Of a stretch of DNA of 64,000 bases, positions 7,699 to 15,775 are shown in pieces (the stretch's first letter is position 1; each line of letters opens with the position of its first letter). Both the position numbers and the translations under genes were made by a program. Source of the stretch: Kribbella steppae (GTDB lineage: Bacteria; Actinomycetota; Actinomycetes; Propionibacteriales; Kribbellaceae); contig NZ_SLWN01000015.1 in the NCBI RefSeq assembly GCF_004342025.1, positions 124,001 through 188,000 of the forward strand. The letters are read 5' to 3'. The notes under the pieces are model-generated. The model made no database searches. It saw nothing but the letters and a program-made list of their open reading frames with translations, and was not told where the DNA came from.

Positions 7699-8956
7699 GG
7701 CTGCGTTTTATGGAGACGACTTCACGGGCTCGACGGATGCGTTGCGACAGTTCGAGCGGTGCGGGCTGCGGGCTGTCCTACTGGTCGACCTCCCACCGAC
7801 CGACGAGCTCCGCGACCTGGCAAGCCGCTACGACGTGATCGGCGTAGCAGGTATCGCACGGTCGCTGGCTCCCGACGAGCAGGAGGCACAGATCCGGCCG
7901 ATCCTCACTGCCCTGCGCGACCTGAGACCCCGCGTCGTCCAGTACAAGATCTGCTCGACCGTCGACTCCTCTCCTCAGCTCGGCAGCATCGGCCGTGCCC
8001 TGGAGGTCGGCCGCTCCATCTTCGGCCCTGCCGTCGTACCAGTGCTCGCCGCCCAACCGGAGCTCGGCCGCTACACCGTGTTCAGTCACCACTTCGCCGC
8101 CGAGGCCGGCACGATCCACCGCCTGGATCGGCAACCCACGATGGCGAATCATCCCGCCACCCCCATGCCTGAAGCCGATCTCCGCGTCCACCTCGCCGCC
8201 CAGACCGACCTCCAGCTCGGCGCGCTGCACCTCACCTGGTACGCCGAGCTTCCCGACCGCTACGCCCAGTCGTCCGACGACGCTGTGATCCTCGACGTCC
8301 TGACCGACACCGACCTCCGGCTGCTGGGCCAGACCCTTGTTGCGTCCAGCAACAGCCATCCGCTGTTCGCCATCGGCTCAGGCGGCCTGTCCCGAGCCCT
8401 GGCCATGAACCTCGCGACAGCAGTTCCACCAACCGGCCCGCGCCCACTCACCGAGGCTCCTGGCCGTTCGCAGGTCCTGGTTGTCTCGGGCAGCCAGTCG
8501 ATCCGTACGAGGGAGCAGATCGAGTACGCCGTAAGCGCGGGCTGGCTCTCGTTGGAGTTGCGTGATCCGACCGTTGTGCGACGGACGGCTGTGGCCGCCT
8601 TCCGCGATGGTGTACCCGGCGTCGTCGTACACACTGGCGAGCGCGTCGGCCAGCCGGCACACGACCTGGTGAGCTCTCTCGGCGAGGCTCTAGCCGGAGT
8701 CGCACGTGCGGTTGTCGAAGACACCAAGGTGCGCCGGGTGGTGATAGCCGGCGGTGACACCTCCGGCCGTGTCGTCCGCAGCCTTGGAGTCAGCACGCTC
8801 GAACTGGTCAGCGGCGTGAACGACTTCGGTCCGGGCAGCGCGCTGTGCAGAGTCACCAGCCCGGACACCACCATCGACGGCCTCCACGTCCTGCTGAAAG
8901 GCGGCCAGATCGGCGCCCCAGACCTCTTCGAGCGCTTCAGCCTGTTGTCAGGGTGA
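7691..8956 (+). CDS. Four-carbon acid sugar kinase family (DUF1537), possible 3-oxo-isoapionate kinase
   Basis: The 421-residue protein has the two-domain DUF1537 layout. The N-terminal substrate domain opens with the acidic motif FYGDDFTGSTDAL. The C-terminal nucleotide-binding domain carries VIAGGDTSGRVVRSL and ELVSGVNDFGPGSALC. Family members phosphorylate tetronates, related sugar acids and 3-oxo-isoapionate (OiaK). Because it is directly downstream of an RLP, phosphorylation of a branched oxo-acid feeding the RLP is the best guess; a tetronate kinase is the alternative. The start ATG 7691 sits inside the end of the RLP gene (ATGGTTGA overlap). The 3' end overlaps the convergent polygalacturonase by 20 bp. 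Confidence 0.85.
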   Translation: MVEAAFYGDDFTGSTDALRQFERCGLRAVLLVDLPPTDELRDLASRYDVIGVAGIARSLAPDEQEAQIRPILTALRDLRPRVVQYKICSTVDSSPQLGSIGRALEVGRSIFGPAVVPVLAAQPELGRYTVFSHHFAAEAGTIHRLDRQPTMANHPATPMPEADLRVHLAAQTDLQLGALHLTWYAELPDRYAQSSDDAVILDVLTDTDLRLLGQTLVASSNSHPLFAIGSGGLSRALAMNLATAVPPTGPRPLTEAPGRSQVLVVSGSQSIRTREQIEYAVSAGWLSLELRDPTVVRRTAVAAFRDGVPGVVVHTGERVGQPAHDLVSSLGEALAGVARAVVEDTKVRRVVIAGGDTSGRVVRSLGVSTLELVSGVNDFGPGSALCRVTSPDTTIDGLHVLLKGGQIGAPDLFERFSLLSG

Positions 8957-10055
8957 GTTCGCGGACTGGGGACTGGGGGGTGTCGCGGATCTCCAGGGTT
9001 TTGAGGGCGTTGCGGATGTGCAGGCCGGTGATGGAGATCCCTCGAACGGTCGGGTGATGGGTGCCGGTGACGTGCTCGTCGGCGTGGCGGGTGTCCACGA
9101 GGATCGCGGCGGCGGTCACTGCGTCGACCTGGGAGTCGCGGAGGTCGATGTGTTCGATCAGGCCGCCGCGGTGGGAGTTGGTTTTGAGGCGGAGGGCGTG
9201 GTCGATGTCGGGGCCGGCGATGTGGAGGTCGCGGGCGATGACGTTGCGGACTCCGCCGCTGGTTTCGCTGCCGATGGTGACAGCGCCGTGGCCGGTACCG
9301 AAGCGGCAGTTCTCGATGACGATGTTCTCGCAGGGTTGACCGACCCGGCGGCCGTCGGCGTCGCGGCCCGACTTGATCGCGATGCAGTCGTCGCCGGTGT
9401 CGAACGAGCAGCCGCTGATGACGACGTCGCGGCAGGAGTCCGGGTTGCAGCCGTCGTTGTTCGGACCGCGGCTGTCGACCGTGATGCCGCGGACGACGAT
9501 GTCGGAGCTGAGCACGGGGTGAACCACCCACATCGGGGCGTTGATGATGCGGACGTCCTCGATCCGGACGCGGCGGCAGCGGTACGGCTGGATGAAGCTG
9601 GGCCGGAACCCGTGCCCTGGCTCGAAGATCCGCTCCTCCACCGGCACATCGTCGCGAACCATCCGCAGCAGCCGGTTCCAGTCGTCGACCGGCTTCGTGT
9701 CCCGCCACCAGGTGTCGGGTGATGCGCAGCCGTCGAGGGTGCCGGTCCCGGTAACGGCGACGTTCACCGCGTCGTACGCGTAGATGAGTGGTGAATGACT
9801 GAAGCACTCGATGCCCTGCCAGCGGGTCCGAACGATCGGGTACGACGCGGGGTCGGTGACGAACCGCAACGTCGCGCCGGCCACCAGGTGCAACTCCACA
9901 TTGCTCCGGAGCCGGATCGGACCACTCAGGAACCGTCCGACCGGCACCACCACGCGACCACCGGTCACCTCACAAGCCCGGACAGCCTGATCAATCGCCG
10001 CCGTGCAGTCGACACCCGGCCGAGCCCCGAACTCAGTGATGAGGTGATCGGTCAT
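8937..10055 (-). CDS. Polygalacturonase-type glycoside hydrolase, GH28
   Basis: The 372-residue right-handed beta-helix enzyme should hydrolyse galacturonic acid linkages in pectin, probably in exo mode on short oligomers. All GH28 motifs are visible: NND (199-201), GDD (D222/D223), GHG (H256) and RLK (289-291, the RIK motif); D201, D222 and D223 are the predicted catalytic acids. No signal peptide is present, so it likely acts in the cytoplasm on imported oligogalacturonides or rhamnogalacturonan fragments. It is the last gene of the twelve-gene operon, its start overlapping the previous stop by 4 bp (ATGA). Confidence 0.92.
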   Translation of the reverse strand: MTDHLITEFGARPGVDCTAAIDQAVRACEVTGGRVVVPVGRFLSGPIRLRSNVELHLVAGATLRFVTDPASYPIVRTRWQGIECFSHSPLIYAYDAVNVAVTGTGTLDGCASPDTWWRDTKPVDDWNRLLRMVRDDVPVEERIFEPGHGFRPSFIQPYRCRRVRIEDVRIINAPMWVVHPVLSSDIVVRGITVDSRGPNNDGCNPDSCRDVVISGCSFDTGDDCIAIKSGRDADGRRVGQPCENIVIENCRFGTGHGAVTIGSETSGGVRNVIARDLHIAGPDIDHALRLKTNSHRGGLIEHIDLRDSQVDAVTAAAILVDTRHADEHVTGTHHPTVRGISITGLHIRNALKTLEIRDTPQSPVRELTLTTG

Positions 10056-12106
10056 CCGGGGGCCTTGCGGAGGCGGAGGGCATTGGCGAGGGGAACGGCG
10101 ATGACCCAGGAGGGGTTCCAGGTGTTGGCGTGTCCCCGTCGTTGCCAGTGGGTTTGGAAGACGGCCTCACCTTGTTCGCCGACGATCTGGAAGCCCCAGT
10201 CGCCGGGCTCGGCACAGATCGCTTGGCCCATGGCGTTCGCGGTGGTTTCGGCGGCGGCGACGTACTCGAGCCGGCTGGTCACGGTCCCGAACTCCAGTAG
10301 TTCGTAGGTCGGGAAGAACGTGTCCAGATGATGGTTCTGGACGCTCACCGTCGGCCAGCCGATCGCGTTGAACCCGGCTGCGCGAAGGGGCGCGTCGAGG
10401 TCCTGTTCGGGCGACCACACGTAGACCCAGGTGAGCAGCCAGTCGGCAGCGACCTCGGCCCACGACGCGTAGAGCTCGTCGCCGGTGAGCCGGAAGAGTT
10501 CGTACGCCGCGAGGAAGTAGTACATGCCGGCTTCTTTGTCCTCGCAGGACGCATCCAACGTCGACCGTGCGAACGGCCGGTCGAACGTCCGCGCGTGCTG
10601 ACCGTGGTAGCGAGTCAGCCAGGTCGTCGCCTCGGACAACAGCCAGGAGTCGTCGAGTACGGCGGACGCCTTCAGCGCGGCGAGGACGCACGGGATACCG
10701 GCCGCCGAGACCGCAGTGGACGCAGGAGTGCCGTCCAGTCGCCAGCCGATCGGGAACGTGCCGTCCGGAAGCAACGCCGTCCGCAGGAACTTCAGAGACG
10801 CGACCAGCGCGTCCGGCCAGGACGGCGGCACTGGTTCACCGTGTGACCGGAACAGCGCGATGATCTCGGCGAGGTCCGCGACCGTCTCGCCGTACGCGCG
10901 GCTGGACACCATCGCGCGACCGCCGGAGCGGAAGCTCGTCCACCGCCGACTGCCGACCTGGTACGCGTTGTGCCGCAGACCCGGCGTTCGGGTCGAGCTC
11001 CCGGCCAGGTAGAACTCGACGGCTGCGCGGCACCGGTCGATCCGCGACCGGTCCCCCGATTCGAAGCCGAGCCGGGCGTCACACCAGGCGAGCTTCAGCG
11101 CCTGACCGGTCCAGCCGTACAGGAAGTGTCGCGCCTTGACCGGACCGTTGCCGGTGACATCGCTGAACTTGGTGTAGCCGGCAACAGTTCCGTCCCGGTA
11201 CCAACGGTTGTCCAGCGCAACGGTCTTGCGGGCGATGATCTCATCCAGGTCGAGCGGTCGCGCGCCGGGACCATCGAAGAGCGACCGACCGGTGCGGACG
11301 AGGTGCCGGAACGCATGCCCGCGATGCTCCTGCGGCCCCCAGTCGAAGACCAGCTGCTGCGTGTAGACCTCACCCGGCAACAGCGTGAGGTACCCGTCAT
11401 CCGTCGACTCGGTCTCCGCCTTGCTGACGTACCGCACGTCCTGCTTGCCGTCGAACATCAGTACGCCGCTCAGCGCCGCAACGACCGGTCCGTCGCGCCG
11501 GATGAGACCGAGCGACCCGTAGCGCACGAGTCCGTCGGCCGAACGGCGCGGGGCTGGGCGAGAGAAGACACTCAGCCAACGGCGTTCGCGGCCCGTTCGC
11601 CATTCGAGGTTCACACCGGGGATCGGCAGACGATCCTCCTCGGCGATGAAGCCGCCGCCAGGCGCCGGGCCGATCCGAGGTACGGCGCGTGTCGGATCCG
11701 CGGACGGGTTGTCGTTGTAGATCAGGCCGGGCAGGGTGATCTGACAGTCGGTGAGGCGGCCGAGGTCGAGCAGCAGACCGACGGCGAGGTCGCCCAGCCT
11801 GCGCTGACCGGTGTTCCGCCACCGGAGCTCGAGGTTCAAACGGTCGGCCGCGTCGAACGACAGGCGAACCTCAACGGCGACAGGTCCGGTCCGGCAGCCG
11901 GCTCGGTGCTCACCGGGCCGACGGGAGATCCACCACCCGTCGGCCTGCATCGCGTTCGGCTGCCACGGCCGCCCCGCCGAGCAGGTCAGGAGGTCTGCTA
12001 CCGGCCGTTCGACATACGTCGTGCCATCCAGTCCGAGGTGGAGCACGACTCCGCCGGGAGTTCGGCGGAGTTCGGCTGTACGAGGGCCTGAGGTGAGGGC
12101 GGGCAT
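10052..12106 (-). CDS. Glycosidase-like protein of unrecognised family
   Basis: I do not recognise the family of this 684-residue protein. The N-terminal 250 residues look beta-rich (LRWRNTGQRRLGDLAVGLLL). The C-terminal 430 look alpha-helical with repeated aromatic and acidic motifs, such as MYYFLAAYELFRLTGDELYA and NHHLDTFFPTYELLEFG, like an (alpha/alpha)6 barrel. That beta plus alpha-toroid layout is shared by polysaccharide lyases and six-hairpin glycosidases. No export signal. It is embedded in the pectin operon and starts one base inside the previous stop (TGATG). A hydrolase or lyase for a pectin oligosaccharide is a reasonable but unproven guess. Confidence 0.5.
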   Translation of the reverse strand: MPALTSGPRTAELRRTPGGVVLHLGLDGTTYVERPVADLLTCSAGRPWQPNAMQADGWWISRRPGEHRAGCRTGPVAVEVRLSFDAADRLNLELRWRNTGQRRLGDLAVGLLLDLGRLTDCQITLPGLIYNDNPSADPTRAVPRIGPAPGGGFIAEEDRLPIPGVNLEWRTGRERRWLSVFSRPAPRRSADGLVRYGSLGLIRRDGPVVAALSGVLMFDGKQDVRYVSKAETESTDDGYLTLLPGEVYTQQLVFDWGPQEHRGHAFRHLVRTGRSLFDGPGARPLDLDEIIARKTVALDNRWYRDGTVAGYTKFSDVTGNGPVKARHFLYGWTGQALKLAWCDARLGFESGDRSRIDRCRAAVEFYLAGSSTRTPGLRHNAYQVGSRRWTSFRSGGRAMVSSRAYGETVADLAEIIALFRSHGEPVPPSWPDALVASLKFLRTALLPDGTFPIGWRLDGTPASTAVSAAGIPCVLAALKASAVLDDSWLLSEATTWLTRYHGQHARTFDRPFARSTLDASCEDKEAGMYYFLAAYELFRLTGDELYASWAEVAADWLLTWVYVWSPEQDLDAPLRAAGFNAIGWPTVSVQNHHLDTFFPTYELLEFGTVTSRLEYVAAAETTANAMGQAICAEPGDWGFQIVGEQGEAVFQTHWQRRGHANTWNPSWVIAVPLANALRLRKAPG

Positions 12107-13293
12107 CAGGTGGTCCGGCGAATCTGGATGGCCTGGTACTGGGTCCCGGGCAGGCGGACGGTGAGGGTGTCGCTGACTGTCTCGTGAGTACGCCGGACGC
12201 TGTGGTTCCAGACGTCCAGGACCTCCACCTGGTAAGTCCCGTCCGGCAGGCTGAAGGTGCGCTCGGGGAACCGGTGCTCACCGAGGTACTGCAGGTAGTA
12301 GCTCCCAGGTACGGCGAGCGTCGGAGCGTCGCGGTAGTCGTCAATCGGCTCCACCCCGTCAGGCAGCTCGTCCAGCACCTCACGCAGTAGCCGCAACCGC
12401 TGCGCGACCACACCGGTTGGCCGCGCTCCCCCACCCGACCACGGTCCGCCGTCTCCGTCGACGTACCACTCCCCATGCGCCACGTGTGCACCCCGGACCG
12501 TTCCTTCCCAGATCCGGGTGAGCATCTCCTGGCCGGTGAGGCTGGTCTCTGGTGTGGAGCCGTTGCCCTCGTACCCGCAGGCGTCCACGTGCACGGGCAT
12601 GGCGTAGTCGCGTCGGAGCGCCGACACGCCACGCAGGTTCTCCAACGGAACGCTGAGGTGGGTGAGCCAAGGCATGCCGGGGTCAGCAGCCGCGTGCACT
12701 GAGATCAGATGCCTGCTGGAGTCGCACTCCGCGATCAGCTCCGGCAGCGTACGCACGTCGTCCGCCGTGTCGAGGCACCACGTCACGTTGCGGTAGGCGG
12801 CCAGCCGGTTGACGAGGACTCGAATGAAAGCGGGTTCGTCAACAGGGATGAGAATCTCCGCGCCGACGTCGATCGCGAGGAGGTCTTGGACCTGGGCGTC
12901 CAGGCGATTCAGCAACGAAGGGTGGGCGCGGAGCCGGACGCGGTTGAACGGCGAGGCAGCCAGCGCTCGGCATGCCTCGGACCAGTTGTCCGCTGACCCG
13001 AACCACGTGGTGGTCAGCGGGTGATACGGCGTCCCGTCGGCCCACCGGAGACCGGTGCCGTCCCGCCGGACAGGACCGCGAGTCGTGGCAGGCGTGCAGG
13101 TCAAGGTGTGCACCTCGTCGGCGAGCGTGTAGTGCCAGGAACCCTCGAGAGAGGGCATGAAGCGCAGTAGCTGCCGGTCGGCGTCGGCGAAGGACTCGAC
13201 GTACGCTCCCTCCCCGGACTCGTGCCGGAACTCGACTGCCTGCGGACCGTCCACAGCACGCTCGAAGACGGCCCAGCGCTCTACCTCGGTCAT
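12106..13293 (-). CDS. Degenerate TIM-barrel glycosidase paralogue, predicted catalytically inactive
   Basis: The 395-residue protein is a shorter relative of the next gene upstream (13290-14690). They align through RLAAYRNV, GYEGN and the HGE motif near the end of the barrel, and share a C-terminal beta domain (LPDGTYQVEVLDVWN). Both predicted catalytic glutamates are lost here: the paralogue has WSLSNEYD where this one has WCLDTADD (A177 replaces Glu), and VIDEIGYEGN where this one has HVDACGYEGN (A238 replaces Glu). It may be a binding or regulatory pseudoenzyme, or use another mechanism. The frame is intact and overlaps both neighbours (ATGA upstream, TGATG downstream), so it is probably expressed. 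Confidence 0.65.
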   Translation of the reverse strand: MTEVERWAVFERAVDGPQAVEFRHESGEGAYVESFADADRQLLRFMPSLEGSWHYTLADEVHTLTCTPATTRGPVRRDGTGLRWADGTPYHPLTTTWFGSADNWSEACRALAASPFNRVRLRAHPSLLNRLDAQVQDLLAIDVGAEILIPVDEPAFIRVLVNRLAAYRNVTWCLDTADDVRTLPELIAECDSSRHLISVHAAADPGMPWLTHLSVPLENLRGVSALRRDYAMPVHVDACGYEGNGSTPETSLTGQEMLTRIWEGTVRGAHVAHGEWYVDGDGGPWSGGGARPTGVVAQRLRLLREVLDELPDGVEPIDDYRDAPTLAVPGSYYLQYLGEHRFPERTFSLPDGTYQVEVLDVWNHSVRRTHETVSDTLTVRLPGTQYQAIQIRRTT

Positions 13294-14690
13294 CGGGTTC
13301 CTCGCAGGGCTAGGTACGGGCGTGCCGGCAGCGGGATCCGGCAGGTGCCCGTGTAGGAGGTCGGAAGCGGCGTGATGGTCAGCGCGACCGTGTCGATCAC
13401 CTCGAAGCGGTACGGCGGACCGTCAGGCAGGTCCAGCTCGACAGACGACGGCTGGCGGTCACCCAGGTAGTGCAAGACACACCGGTCAGGATCCACATCG
13501 CCGTCAGACAACCGTGGCAGTCCGGCCATCACCTCGCGGAGGAAGGCAATCCGCTCCGGGCTCTCGCCGTACAGACGTCCCCCGACCGAGATCCACGCCC
13601 GCGTCTCGCGATCCACGAAGGACTCGCCATGGCCGACATACCCGCCCAGCGTCATGCCCTGCCAGAACCGGTGGACCATTTCGTCAGCGGTCAGGTTGCC
13701 CCAGCGGCGGCCGGCGTTGCCCTCGTAGCCGATCTCGTCGATCACCACCGGCTTCGGGCAGGACCGCCACGCGGCGACCTCGGCGCCGTCCCAGTGCTGC
13801 ACGCTCTGGTGCGTGATCCACGGCTTGCTGAAGTCGTACGGCGTGAAGACCTCGTACATCTTGGTGCCGTTGTGGATCGACCGCAGTCGCTGGTACGGAT
13901 CGAACCGCTGGACCAGCTGCAGCAGCCGGTCCCAGTCCGCGATCGTCTTCTCCCGATTGAAGTCGTACTCGTTGGACAGCGACCACCAGACGTTCCGGTA
14001 CGCCGCCAGCCGCGCGACCACGTACCGCAAGAACGCCTCATCCTCCGCGGGCTTCATCCGGTCGAAGCCCCAGACCCCACGGTCGTAGGGGTGGAACAGG
14101 ATCAGATCGGCCTGGATGCCCAACGAGAGCAGGTCGGCGACCCGGCTCTCGAAATGCCGGAAGAACGCAGGATCGTAGGCCTCCACGTCCACCTCACCCG
14201 GCGTGGTGCCGACAAACGGCAGGCGCTCCGGTCGCATCCCCTCGGTCGGCAGCAGGCACATCCGCACCTTGTCGAAAGGTGCCGAGCGCAACGACGCGAG
14301 GGTGAGTTCCTGGATCTCCTTGGACTCGTAGGTCCAGTGGTAGCACGTCGTACCGATGCAGTCGTACCGGGTGCCGTCGGCGTACGCGAAGTGGTGAGCG
14401 CCGTGCACCCCGACCGGCCCGTGGTTACCCGGGCCGGGCGGGACGCACTCGAACGAGCCGCGATGACCGTCGAGCTCCACCGCGGAGCTCGACGTGACGT
14501 ACTCCCACCGGCCGACCCGATCCGGCATGAACCGCGCTCGGTAGACGCCGTCGCCGTCGTAGAAGCCGTCGACCGTGACCACCCGGTTCCGGTACCGATA
14601 GGCGACCCGCAGCGAGACGTCGGCGAACGGGTTGCCGTCCGATGGTCCGGAGTAGGTGAGTTCATGGACTCCCCACTGCTCGACACTCAT
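13290..14690 (-). CDS. TIM-barrel glycoside hydrolase, DUF5060/DUF5605-like architecture
   Basis: The 466-residue protein has an N-terminal beta domain (LTYSGPSDGNPFADVSLRV, GVYRARFMPDRVGRWEY) of the DUF5060 kind, a clan GH-A-like barrel, and a C-terminal beta domain (SVELDLPDGPPYRFEVIDT). Candidate acid/base is E241 in WWSLSNEYD and nucleophile E319 in VVIDEIGYEGN, the NE plus beta-7 Glu pattern of clan GH-A. Related uncharacterised proteins are common in plant-polysaccharide loci. GH140 apiosidases have a broadly similar plan, and an apiose-processing trio lies nearby, so apiose release is worth testing, but I cannot assign the sugar. The start ATG 14690 overlaps the upstream stop (ATGA) and is preferred over an upstream ATG at 14717. 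Confidence 0.7.
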   Translation of the reverse strand: MSVEQWGVHELTYSGPSDGNPFADVSLRVAYRYRNRVVTVDGFYDGDGVYRARFMPDRVGRWEYVTSSSAVELDGHRGSFECVPPGPGNHGPVGVHGAHHFAYADGTRYDCIGTTCYHWTYESKEIQELTLASLRSAPFDKVRMCLLPTEGMRPERLPFVGTTPGEVDVEAYDPAFFRHFESRVADLLSLGIQADLILFHPYDRGVWGFDRMKPAEDEAFLRYVVARLAAYRNVWWSLSNEYDFNREKTIADWDRLLQLVQRFDPYQRLRSIHNGTKMYEVFTPYDFSKPWITHQSVQHWDGAEVAAWRSCPKPVVIDEIGYEGNAGRRWGNLTADEMVHRFWQGMTLGGYVGHGESFVDRETRAWISVGGRLYGESPERIAFLREVMAGLPRLSDGDVDPDRCVLHYLGDRQPSSVELDLPDGPPYRFEVIDTVALTITPLPTSYTGTCRIPLPARPYLALRGTR

Positions 14691-15775
14691 GGCAGTCGAT
14701 CTCCCGCCTGGATCCACTCCGGCGTGAGGATCACGTGCTTGATCGTCTTGCGAAGGTACGAGTACGCGACGTGCAGCCGGCCGTCGCGCGTCTGCAGCAA
14801 CGTCGGGTACGAGTACCCGAACTCGTTGTCGCGATACTCCTCGTCCTGCACCTGCAAGTTCCGCCAGTACGGCCAGGTCGCCCCGTCGTCCTCCGACAGC
14901 GCCAGAGTGAGCGGGGTCCGCAGCGTCTTCCGCCGTACGCCGCCCTTGCCGTCAGGAACCCAGCGGAACTGGTCCCGCTCGGCCGACGAGTCGTTGAAGA
15001 CGAGGACGAGCCGGCCGTCGGCCAGCCGGAGCAGCTGGACCGCGGAGTTGTTGTTCGGCAGCGCGGTCCGCTCCGGTGCCGACCAGGTCCGGCCGCCGTC
15101 CTTGGAGACCGAGCGGTGGATCCGGTCCGCGGCCCGGCTGCGGAAGTAGCCGAGCAGCTCACCAGGAGCGAGCTCGACCGCGGTCAACTGGACCTGGCCC
15201 AGCCCGTCGGGCAGGTCACCCGGCGTCCAGGTGCGACCGCTGTCCGAGCTCAGCTGGACGACCGAGGTCTCACCGTTCTTGCCACAGTCGTACGCCGGCA
15301 GCAGCCAGTCACCGTTGCTCAGCACAACGACCGGGTTACGGATGAAGCTGCCGAGGCGATCGAACAGTACGTCGCCCGGCCCCCAGCTCAGCCCGCCGTC
15401 GTGCGACACCCGGCGGAGCACCCGCGAGCTGCTCTGGTCGTGCGGCTCGTTCGACGTGTGCAGCAGCCACACGTCACCCGACGGCAGCACGAACAGCAGC
15501 GGATTCTGCTCCGAGTGCTCCGGGTCCGCTGACATCGGCACCGGCACGGTCCAGGTATCCGAACCGGCTGGGAGCCGGGACAGCACGATGCTGGTTTCCG
15601 GCTCCCCCTCCCCCGGACCGTTGAACCACGCGCACAGCAGATCACCCGCCGGTGTCTCGACCAGCGTCGCCGCGTGGCTGTCGCCCGGATGCAACGTCGG
15701 CAGCAGCGCGGTGGTGAGGTCGGCATCCGGCCGGAGCCGGCCGTCGAACCGGGGGTCGAGTGGAGTGGTCACCAT
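14687..15775 (-). CDS. Sialidase-fold (BNR/Asp-box) hydrolase
   Basis: The 362-residue protein carries four Asp-box motifs (SHDGGLSW, SSDSGRTW, SKDGGRTW, SEDDGATW), the hallmark of six-bladed beta-propeller sialidase-like enzymes. Members of this fold act on sialic acids but also on Kdo-type keto-sugars and other glycans. No sialic acid catabolic genes are visible here and the operon is pectin-centred. A plant keto-sugar or another rhamnogalacturonan branch is therefore more likely than sialic acid; this is inference. No signal peptide. The start lies 7 bp inside the end of the sugar-binding-protein gene; the stop overlaps the next gene by 4 bp. Confidence 0.75.
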   Translation of the reverse strand: MVTTPLDPRFDGRLRPDADLTTALLPTLHPGDSHAATLVETPAGDLLCAWFNGPGEGEPETSIVLSRLPAGSDTWTVPVPMSADPEHSEQNPLLFVLPSGDVWLLHTSNEPHDQSSSRVLRRVSHDGGLSWGPGDVLFDRLGSFIRNPVVVLSNGDWLLPAYDCGKNGETSVVQLSSDSGRTWTPGDLPDGLGQVQLTAVELAPGELLGYFRSRAADRIHRSVSKDGGRTWSAPERTALPNNNSAVQLLRLADGRLVLVFNDSSAERDQFRWVPDGKGGVRRKTLRTPLTLALSEDDGATWPYWRNLQVQDEEYRDNEFGYSYPTLLQTRDGRLHVAYSYLRKTIKHVILTPEWIQAGDRLP

